From contig JALQUE010000023.1 in NCBI GenBank assembly GCA_023260815.1, positions 1 through 5,461 on the forward strand: a stretch of 5,461 bases of DNA, read 5' to 3'. A program made the translations under genes and the position numbers. The notes under the pieces are model-generated. The model did not search any database, was not told the DNA's origin, and was given only the letters and a program-made list of their open reading frames with translations. The DNA is from Roseovarius sp. GTDB taxonomy: Bacteria > Pseudomonadota > Alphaproteobacteria > Rhodobacterales > Rhodobacteraceae. Positions 1-4,816 of this stretch are shown in pieces (position 1 is the first letter of the stretch; every line of letters begins with the position of its first letter).

Positions 1-554
1 AACGTGTCCATCGCGGGCGTGCCTGGGGCCAGATCGACATGGGTCGCACGCAGGGGGGCGCCCTTGGCGCTCGTCACCCGAAAGCCGGACCCGTCATGAT
101 CCAGCCCCGTGACCTCATCGTCAATCAAGGTCACCTGCACACCCGCCGCGCGGTGCCGGTCCAGCCCATCCCGCACAAGCCCGCTTAGGTAATCGCCGAA
201 GATCGCCCTTGGTGCGAAAAGGGCGGCATGATCGCCCGCCGCGATATGGTCTGCCCCGAAACTCAGCCAGTCCGGCGTGCGCCCTGCCATGCGCCTCGCG
301 ACATCGGGCCACCGTTCACTCAGATAATCCGCGAAGGCCGGCACCACCGCCGCAGAGGGTGAATTCAGCAGATAGGCATAGCGCCAGGGCGCGTCCTCGG
401 GGTGATCGCCATAGGCCAGCCCCCGGCCCAGACCGGCTGTGTCCCGCCCGATCACCGTCAGACGGTCGCCGGGGCCAAGCGGGGTCATTTCGGCGAATGC
501 GGCAGCGCTGGCGCCGTCGCCGATCACGACATGATGTCTGGGGGATTGGGTCAT
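1..554 (-). CDS. FAD/NAD(P)-binding protein, N-terminal 184 residues (3' end beyond left edge)
   Basis: The minus strand stays open from an ATG at 554 to base 1 with no stop, so the gene is cut by the window edge. The product starts MTQSPRHHVVIGDGASAAAF. Residues 9-17 form a beta strand and dinucleotide-binding loop (G12-D-G14-A-S-A17) with Ala in the third glycine position. Residues 44-49 (RGLAYG) and 62-68 (LLNSPSA) match segments usual in the NAD_binding_9/COG4529 type of flavoprotein, in which this N-terminal Rossmann domain binds FAD. The start is chosen because it puts the nucleotide loop at residue 12, and AAGG lies 10 nt upstream. The gene is divergent from the epimerase gene, 148 bp away. 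Substrate and pathway cannot be told from this fragment. The family is fairly sure; a specific oxidoreductase activity is not shown. Confidence 0.82.
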   Translation of the reverse strand, partial: MTQSPRHHVVIGDGASAAAFAEMTPLGPGDRLTVIGRDTAGLGRGLAYGDHPEDAPWRYAYLLNSPSAAVVPAFADYLSERWPDVARRMAGRTPDWLSFGADHIAAGDHAALFAPRAIFGDYLSGLVRDGLDRHRAAGVQVTLIDDEVTGLDHDGSGFRVTSAKGAPLRATHVDLAPGTPAMDT

Positions 555-638
555 GGTCGGGCTGCCTTGGTCTTTGGGCCGCACTCTGGGCGAGATCACC
601 GCCAAACACCAGAGTCCGGTTCCGGTTTCGCATCTTCC

Positions 639-667
639 TTGTGCCGCAGGGCGACAAACGGTATCGC
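639..667 (+). promoter_or_regulatory. Candidate promoter for the epimerase gene
   Basis: TTGTGC at 639-644 and TATCGC at 662-667 are separated by 17 bp and would give a leader of about 30 nt before the ATG at 703. Both hexamers are only partial matches to the sigma-70 consensus. The call rests mainly on spacing and on the need for a promoter in this divergent gap. A tandem CCGGTT pair (616-627) lies just upstream. Confidence 0.25.
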
Positions 668-702
668 TCGGAGGGCGAAAACCACAGGCAGGGGCGGCTG
701 GC

Positions 703-1716
703 ATGACGCGCGTTTTCATCACTGGCACAGCCGGGTTTATCGGCTTTCATCTGGCGTCATTGCTGCTGGACGAAGGGATCGAGGTGCATGGCTTCGACGG
801 GATGACGGACTATTACGATGTCACCCTCAAGCAACGCCGCCATGCCATGCTGGCGGCCAAACCCGGCTTCATCGCCACCCAAGGGATGCTGGAAGATACC
901 GCCGCGCTGGATCGTGCGGTGGATGCCTGCGCGCCAGACGTGATCGTGCATCTGGCCGCTCAGGCCGGGGTGCGCTACAGCCTTGAAAACCCGCGCGCCT
1001 ATCTGGACGCCAATGTGATCGGCAGTTTCAACGTGATGGAGGCCGCCCGCCGGCATGACGTGCGCCACCTGCTGATGGCGTCCACCAGTTCGGTCTACGG
1101 CGCCGAGACGCAGATGCCGTACGCCGAGACGATGAAGGCCGACACCCAGATGACGATTTACGCCGCCACCAAGAAGGCAAGCGAAGCGATGGGCCATGCC
1201 TATGCGCATCTGTGGGGGGTACCCACCACCATGTTCCGTTTCTTCACGGTCTACGGGCCATGGGGGCGGCCCGACATGGCCTATTTCAAGTTCACCGATG
1301 CGATCCTCAACGGCCGGCCGATCGACATTTACAACCACGGCGACATGTATCGCGATTTCACCTATGTCGACGATCTGGTGCGGGCGATCCGGCTGCTGAT
1401 CGACGCGGCCCCGCAGCGCCCGGCAACGCCCGACGATATCGCCGAAGGCGACAGCCTGTCGCCGGTGGCGCCTTGGCGTGTGGTCAATATCGGCAACTCG
1501 ACCAGCGTGCGTCTGCTGGATTTCGTCGAGGCGATCGAGGACGCGATCGGCCTCAAGGCGCAGCGCAACCTGATGGACATTCAGAAAGGCGACGTGCCTG
1601 CCACCTGGGCGGACGCATCCTTGCTGCACCACCTGACGGGCTACAAACCGCAGACCGACATGCGCGACGGGATCGCGCGGTTCGTGGCGTGGTACCGCGA
1701 CTATTACGGCGTGTGA
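703..1716 (+). CDS. UDP-glucuronate 4-epimerase-type NAD-dependent sugar nucleotide epimerase
   Basis: This 337-residue extended short-chain dehydrogenase/reductase probably interconverts UDP-glucuronate and UDP-galacturonate in the cytoplasm, supplying galacturonate for surface polysaccharide. The NAD-binding loop is G8-T-A-G11-F-I-G14. The DYYDV segment (36-40), the STSSVYG segment (127-133) and the catalytic Y153-x3-K157 pair in YAATKKAS are all present. FRFFTVYGPWGRPDMA (178-193) and MYRDFTYVDDL (215-225) are hallmarks of the UDP-glucuronate 4-epimerase branch, known as LspL/LpsL or Cap1J in different genomes. Length is normal for the family. The frame is open back to an ATG at 553, but the ATG at 703 is preferred: AGGGG lies 8 nt upstream and the glycine loop then falls at residue 8. 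No glycosyltransferase genes lie beside it here. A related uronate or pentose 4-epimerase cannot be excluded. Confidence 0.93.
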   Translation: MTRVFITGTAGFIGFHLASLLLDEGIEVHGFDGMTDYYDVTLKQRRHAMLAAKPGFIATQGMLEDTAALDRAVDACAPDVIVHLAAQAGVRYSLENPRAYLDANVIGSFNVMEAARRHDVRHLLMASTSSVYGAETQMPYAETMKADTQMTIYAATKKASEAMGHAYAHLWGVPTTMFRFFTVYGPWGRPDMAYFKFTDAILNGRPIDIYNHGDMYRDFTYVDDLVRAIRLLIDAAPQRPATPDDIAEGDSLSPVAPWRVVNIGNSTSVRLLDFVEAIEDAIGLKAQRNLMDIQKGDVPATWADASLLHHLTGYKPQTDMRDGIARFVAWYRDYYGV

Positions 1717-1752
1717 CCGGCCTGTCGATCATCCAAAACGGTCCGACTTTAC

Positions 1753-1782
1753 GCTGAGGCATCAGCTTAAGGCGGGCCGCCT
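1753..1782 (+). terminator. Two small inverted repeats after the epimerase gene, possible weak terminator
   Basis: GCTGA/TCAGC (1753-1766, 4-nt loop) is followed by the perfect palindrome AGGCGGGCCGCCT (1770-1782). They begin about 36 nt after the epimerase stop. No T-run follows either one, so intrinsic termination is uncertain. Confidence 0.2.
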
Positions 1783-1805
1783 GCAGCGATTGAACGGAGC
1801 ACTGC

Positions 1806-1850
1806 ATGTCACGAACATCTGTGAGTCAGGTTTTTCGCGAAACGCTGTAA
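1806..1850 (+). CDS. Possible 14-codon small ORF in the intergenic region
   Basis: The ORF reads MSRTSVSQVFRETL and then TAA, with further in-frame stops soon after. GGAG at 1796-1799 sits 6 nt before the ATG, a better ribosome-binding site than that of several of the larger genes here. The peptide resembles no family I recognise. It could be a leader peptide, a remnant of a longer gene, or a chance ORF; composition alone cannot decide at this length. Confidence 0.15.
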   Translation: MSRTSVSQVFRETL

Positions 1851-1926
1851 AAGTAGGGTTCTGGCGGTCAACAGCGTCATTTGCGTGTTCTTTTCACGCG
1901 CGGGCCTCGTTACCTTCTGCGCGCGA

Positions 1927-1945
1927 GTATATTAAATTTATATAC
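1927..1945. promoter_or_regulatory. AT-rich imperfect palindrome upstream of the RHH-like gene; candidate operator/promoter
   Basis: The 19-bp sequence GTATATTAAATTTATATAC is an inverted repeat centred on 1936 with a single mismatched pair (bases 7 and 13). It contains overlapping -10-like hexamers (TATATT at 1928-1933, TATACA at 1941-1946), but no convincing -35 is visible. The stretch 1927-1966 is only about 20% GC, in sharp contrast to the rest of the window. It ends 21 nt before the ATG at 1967. RHH proteins commonly bind inverted repeats in their own promoters, so autoregulation is a reasonable inference but is not shown. Confidence 0.4.
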
Positions 1946-1966
1946 ATTTGATATGCAGAAATACAG

Positions 1967-2194
1967 ATGGCAGCGGGGTCGCAACGCGTGAGCAAGACGA
2001 CGGACAAGGACGCCGGAAAATCCGTGGGCAAGGATGGTGGTAAGGCAAAAAAGAAGGACAGTCAGCTGATCTTGCGACTGGACAAGGCGGACCGGGACAC
2101 TTTTGTGGCGCTCTGCAAACAGATGGACACCAGCGCCGCGCGTGAAATCCGCGGCTTCATCCGATCCTACGTCAAAAAGCACGACAAGGGCTGA
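1967..2194 (+). CDS. Small ribbon-helix-helix-like protein with lysine-rich N-terminal tail
   Basis: This 75-residue protein is probably cytoplasmic and DNA-binding. Residues 32-71 follow the Arc/CopG ribbon-helix-helix plan. SQLILRL (32-38) has the alternating pattern of the DNA-contacting strand, 40-53 form helix A, D54-T55-S56 is the turn with a helix N-cap, and 56-70 form helix B. Residues 9-31 hold eight lysines among Gly, Asp, Ala and Ser and look disordered. The ATG at 1967 has a poor ribosome-binding site. An in-frame GTG at 1988 (starting SKTTDKDAG) is an alternative; it removes seven residues and leaves the core untouched. The gene is convergent with apt, with an 11-bp gap between stops. 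No toxin partner lies beside it, which argues against a simple antitoxin. The fold assignment is from pattern only; target and role are unknown. Confidence 0.75.
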   Translation: MAAGSQRVSKTTDKDAGKSVGKDGGKAKKKDSQLILRLDKADRDTFVALCKQMDTSAAREIRGFIRSYVKKHDKG

Positions 2195-2214
2195 GGGGCT
2201 TCGCTTCAGACCCC
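2195..2214. terminator. Hairpin in the convergent gap between the RHH-like gene and apt
   Basis: GGGGCT (2195-2200) pairs with AG-A-CCCC (2208-2214) around a 7-nt loop, with one bulged A. The hairpin starts just after the RHH-like stop and overlaps the last codons of apt. A site serving both converging transcripts would make sense with only 11 bp between the stops, but neither strand has a T-tract. Confidence 0.25.
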
Positions 2215-2745
2215 GTCAAAGGCGCAGAGCGCATGCACATCCATGCCCATCTTCTCCAGCCGCGCCCGCCCGCCAAGATCGGGCAGGTCGATGACAAAGG
2301 CGCAGCCCATGATCTCGCCGCCCAGCCGTTCCACCAGCTTTATACCTGCCTCTGCGGTGCCGCCCGTGGCCAGCAGATCATCGACCAGAAGCACCTTTTC
2401 ACCGGGCTGGATCGCATCGTCGTGTATTTCGACGATCGCCTCTCCATATTCTAACTGATACTCCTCCGAGATCACTGCGCCGGGCAGTTTACCCTTCTTG
2501 CGGATCGGCACGAAGCCAAGCGACAGCTGATGCGCGATCGCGCCCCCAAGGATGAAGCCCCGCGCCTCGAGCCCCACCACCTTGTCGATCCGCAACCCCG
2601 CATATGGATGCAGCATCTGGTCGATCGCCATGCGGAACCCGCGCGGATCAGCGAACAGCGTGGTGACATCGCGGAACATGATGCCTTCGTGGGGAAAATC
2701 GACGATGGTGCGGATGTAATCCTTGACGGTGCGGGTCACGGGCAT
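2206..2745 (-). CDS. apt: Adenine phosphoribosyltransferase
   Basis: This is a cytoplasmic salvage enzyme that converts adenine and PRPP to AMP and pyrophosphate. The 179-residue length is normal for bacterial Apt. The PRPP-binding signature VLLVDDLLATGGT lies at 118-130. The N-terminal region carries the usual FPHEGIMFRDVTTLF (17-31), followed by GLEARGFILG (58-67), and RKKGKLPG (82-89) belongs to the flexible loop region. The start at 2745 has AAAGG 7 nt upstream. It is the last gene of a minus-strand run that also contains mtnP, whose product is adenine, so the two act in sequence. The upstream gap to the methyltransferase gene is 90 bp, long enough for a promoter of its own, though I see no convincing one. 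The family is unambiguous. Confidence 0.97.
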   Translation of the reverse strand: MPVTRTVKDYIRTIVDFPHEGIMFRDVTTLFADPRGFRMAIDQMLHPYAGLRIDKVVGLEARGFILGGAIAHQLSLGFVPIRKKGKLPGAVISEEYQLEYGEAIVEIHDDAIQPGEKVLLVDDLLATGGTAEAGIKLVERLGGEIMGCAFVIDLPDLGGRARLEKMGMDVHALCAFDGV

Positions 2746-2751
2746 TGTCTG

Positions 2752-2761
2752 GCCTTTACAG
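2752..2761 (-). repeat. Direct repeat copy A (apt leader)
   Basis: On the minus strand this reads CTGTAAAGGC and contains the AAAGG ribosome-binding sequence of apt. An identical 10-mer in the same orientation lies at 3848-3857, across the mtnP stop codon. The two copies bracket the methyltransferase gene. Confidence 0.5.
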
Positions 2762-2835
2762 CAGAAAGTTTCCGATAGGGTGTTTGGCCCAAGCCGTCCT
2801 GCCTTGCAAGGGCGCTGTCCCCCGGTCGGTCAGGC

Positions 2836-3813
2836 TCAGGGCGTCTTGTGCGCCTTGCGCCGGTTCTTGAGGCGGATGCGCCAGGTGTTCAGCCGTCCGG
2901 TTATGGCCCGTCGCAGCACCGCCCCTGGCCCCAGCCCGAACCCCGCGACCCCAAGCTGGTGCGACATCGCGATCAACAGGTCTTTGCGGCGCGTATAGAA
3001 CGCCGCATCCGACGTGTCTTGCGGTGTGGTCGGCTTGCGCAGATGCACAAAGAACTCCAGCCCCCGTGTCGGGCTGACCTCGATCACGTCCAACTCGATC
3101 AGGCCCAGATGCCGCAGGTCCCGAAGCATCAATTCAAGGCTTTCGGGAAAGAACACGTTGCAATGGACGTCCTGATAATCGCCGGGTGTGTCGCGGGCGG
3201 TGACGTAGGCGGCATAAGCCTGCGCCAGGTTGCGGTCCGGCTCAAACCCCGCCGGAGTGTCAAAGGCCAGATTGCAGCCCGGCGTCGGCTTGCCATCGCG
3301 CATGTAGGCCGCCTGGTTGGCGGCGCTGTCGAAAACGGTTTCGGGGCTCGGCTGGCGGCGCTCCTCATGATAGGCGGCCAGCCAGTCCGACAGCCGGGTG
3401 GGCATCCGGAAATGATCGAAACTGGCGCGGCAATCGGGCACCGCCATGCTCAGCACGCCGCCCGGCGCCAGCGCCTCAGCGGCGCCGCGCAGGAACAGGA
3501 TGGGGTTCGGCAGATGTTCGAAATTATGGGACGAGACGATGTAGTCGATTGATCCGGCCAGCCCGGCCCTTGCGATCACCTCGCCAAGCCGCGAGGCGTC
3601 GCCCACCAGATCCACCTCCTCGATCTCGGTGGCGCGGGCGCTGTCGATCAGCGGGTCGTCGCGGACCCTGTCGCGCAGCGTTTCGGTGTCGAACACGTCC
3701 ATGATCAGAAGGTCATGGCCGTCGCGCTTGGTCAGCACGGGGTTGAAATAGGGCGCAACCTCGATCCCCTTGCCCGAGGTGTCGGCGTATTTCAGGATCA
3801 GATCGCGTTTCAT
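2836..3813 (-). CDS. Class I SAM-dependent methyltransferase of unknown substrate
   Basis: This 325-residue protein has the order expected of a Methyltransf_11-like Rossmann methyltransferase. G16-IEVAPYFNP (16-25) stands in the SAM-binding motif I position and resembles the family variant IE(I/V)GPxxNP rather than classical GxGxG. An acidic strand end follows at LLIMDVFD (35-42). Motif IV is SSHNFEHLPNP (94-104). LAPGGVLSMAVPD (115-127) is the usual post-IV strand. The C-terminus (from about 300) is strongly basic. The ATG at 3813 has AAAGGG and a GGCGGGA run just upstream. The gene begins 38 bp after the mtnP stop and is probably co-transcribed with it. Relatives with this motif I often sit in glycan or glycosyltransferase loci, so a sugar or lipid acceptor is possible, but nothing here defines the substrate. 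No signal peptide or membrane segment is seen. Confidence 0.88.
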   Translation of the reverse strand: MKRDLILKYADTSGKGIEVAPYFNPVLTKRDGHDLLIMDVFDTETLRDRVRDDPLIDSARATEIEEVDLVGDASRLGEVIARAGLAGSIDYIVSSHNFEHLPNPILFLRGAAEALAPGGVLSMAVPDCRASFDHFRMPTRLSDWLAAYHEERRQPSPETVFDSAANQAAYMRDGKPTPGCNLAFDTPAGFEPDRNLAQAYAAYVTARDTPGDYQDVHCNVFFPESLELMLRDLRHLGLIELDVIEVSPTRGLEFFVHLRKPTTPQDTSDAAFYTRRKDLLIAMSHQLGVAGFGLGPGAVLRRAITGRLNTWRIRLKNRRKAHKTP

Positions 3814-3847
3814 TCCCGCCCTTTCGTGCGCCTGTGGCCGCAGCGTT

Positions 3848-3857
3848 GCCTTTACAG
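3848..3857 (-). repeat. Direct repeat copy B (mtnP stop)
   Basis: CTGTAAAGGC on the minus strand includes the mtnP TAA stop (3852-3854). It is identical to copy A at 2752-2761. One codon of extra sequence (CTG) separates the longer similarity TTCTG-TAAAGGC here from TTCTG-CTG-TAAAGGC in the apt leader. Confidence 0.5.
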
Positions 3858-4724
3858 AACCCGACCTGCGATCGCATCCAGCCGCGCGACCAGATCGGGA
3901 TCGCGCGCGCCGGGGGCGGTCAGGATCGCATTGTCCAGTGCGCGGTCGCAGCCATGCGGGCAGGGCGCGCGGTCAGACCCCAGCAGGCCGGGAAGGCGGC
4001 GGACCATGTCGCGGCCCTTGTCGGCATTACCCATCAGCGTCGCGATGATCTGCGCGACATCGACCGCGCCATGATCGGGATGCCAACTGTCGTAATCGGT
4101 GATCATCGCCACTGACGCATAGCACAGCTCTGCCTCGCGGGCGAGTTTGGCCTCGGGCATGTTGGTCATGCCGATCACATCCGCGCCCCACACCTCGCGA
4201 TACATCCGCGACTCGGCCAGCGTGCTGAATTGCGGGCCTTCCATCGCCAGATAGGTGCCGCCCTCATGTACCGTGATGCCCGCGTCGCGCGCCGCCGAGA
4301 CGCAGGCCGCGCCAAGCCGAGGACAGGTGGGATACGCCACGCTGACATGGCCCACGCAGCCGGTGCCGAAAAAGCTTTTCTCGCGCGCGAAGGTGCGGTC
4401 GATGAACTGATCCACGACAACGAAATCGCCAGGCGCCATCTCTTCGCGGAACGATCCGCTGGCGCTGACCGATATCACGTCGGTCACGCCTAGTCGCTTG
4501 AGTGCGTCGATATTGGCCCGGTAGGGCACCGTGGTGGGCGAATGTACGTGGCCCCGACCGTGGCGCGGCAAAAAGGCCATCGCCACCCCGTCCAGCCTTC
4601 CGGTCAGGATCGCATCCGACGGCGCGCCCCAAGGGCTGTCGACGGTGATCCAGTCCGCGTTTTCCAGCCCGTCGATCTCATAGAGGCCCGACCCCCCGAT
4701 CACACCGATCATCGTTTGCGTCAT
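3852..4724 (-). CDS. mtnP: S-methyl-5'-thioadenosine phosphorylase
   Basis: This 290-residue cytoplasmic enzyme phosphorolyses methylthioadenosine, a by-product of polyamine or homoserine lactone synthesis, to adenine and 5-methylthioribose-1-phosphate. It belongs to the PNP/MTAP class II family. IGVIGGSGLY (6-15) and R54-H55 in the PRHGRGHVHSP segment are phosphate-site motifs. GGTYLAMEGPQFST (155-168) and GMTNMPEAKLAREAELCYA (185-203) are family signatures. T209-D210-Y211-D212 carries the two aspartates that mark MTAP, where purine nucleoside phosphorylases have Asn. The frame is open to 4973, but the ATG at 4724 is preferred: GAGGA lies 6 nt upstream and GGSG then falls at residue 10. It heads the mtnP-methyltransferase-apt run and feeds adenine to Apt. 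The family is unambiguous. Confidence 0.97.
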   Translation of the reverse strand: MTQTMIGVIGGSGLYEIDGLENADWITVDSPWGAPSDAILTGRLDGVAMAFLPRHGRGHVHSPTTVPYRANIDALKRLGVTDVISVSASGSFREEMAPGDFVVVDQFIDRTFAREKSFFGTGCVGHVSVAYPTCPRLGAACVSAARDAGITVHEGGTYLAMEGPQFSTLAESRMYREVWGADVIGMTNMPEAKLAREAELCYASVAMITDYDSWHPDHGAVDVAQIIATLMGNADKGRDMVRRLPGLLGSDRAPCPHGCDRALDNAILTAPGARDPDLVARLDAIAGRVL

Positions 4725-4761
4725 TCGCGGTCCTCGCGCCGTTGTTTCAAATGTGGCCCAA

Positions 4762-4789
4762 GGTGTAGGCCAAGGGATCAGCGATGCAA
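4762..4789 (-). promoter_or_regulatory. Candidate promoter for mtnP
   Basis: On the minus strand, TTGCAT (4784-4789) and TACACC (4762-4767) are 16 bp apart, with TACACC ending 37 nt before the start codon. The -35 lies in a tandem repeat of GCAAAT on the plus strand (4786-4791 and 4793-4798). The -10 is a weak match. Location in a 92-bp gap ahead of a salvage operon supports it modestly. Confidence 0.3.
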
Positions 4790-4816
4790 ATGGCAAATCC
4801 GGTCTTGCGCTGCGTC

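Noticed and set aside
553..702. N-terminal extension of the epimerase from the ATG at 553
   Set aside because: It would add 50 residues before the Rossmann strand, overlap the divergent flavoprotein start and use the promoter gap. The ATG at 703 has a good ribosome-binding site and gives the family's normal length.
316..750. Open frames on both strands across the flavoprotein/epimerase gap (209-706 plus, 402-986 plus, 316-750 minus)
   Set aside because: Arg/Pro-rich frame shadows that cross the starts of two recognisable genes.
757..1632. 291-codon minus-strand open frame opposite the epimerase
   Set aside because: His-, Gly- and Arg-rich translation with no domain; a shadow of a high-GC coding strand.
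1897..1925. CGCGCG inverted copies (1897-1902 and 1920-1925) and the GCGTG/CACGC hairpin beside them as a regulatory structure
   Set aside because: CGCGCG is self-complementary and frequent in DNA of this composition; the stems are short and lack a terminator T-run.
1910..2182. 90-codon minus-strand open frame opposite the RHH-like gene
   Set aside because: The plus strand has the coherent RHH pattern; this frame crosses the AT-rich promoter patch and shows no domain.
2746..2835. Riboswitch (purine or SAM type) before apt or mtnP
   Set aside because: Neither leader shows the conserved cores or enough paired structure; at about 90 nt, only short palindromes such as CCTTGCAAGG (2802-2811) are present.
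2848..3552. 234-codon plus-strand open frame opposite the methyltransferase
   Set aside because: Antisense shadow; low-complexity His/Arg/Gln composition, and the opposite strand has clear methyltransferase motifs.
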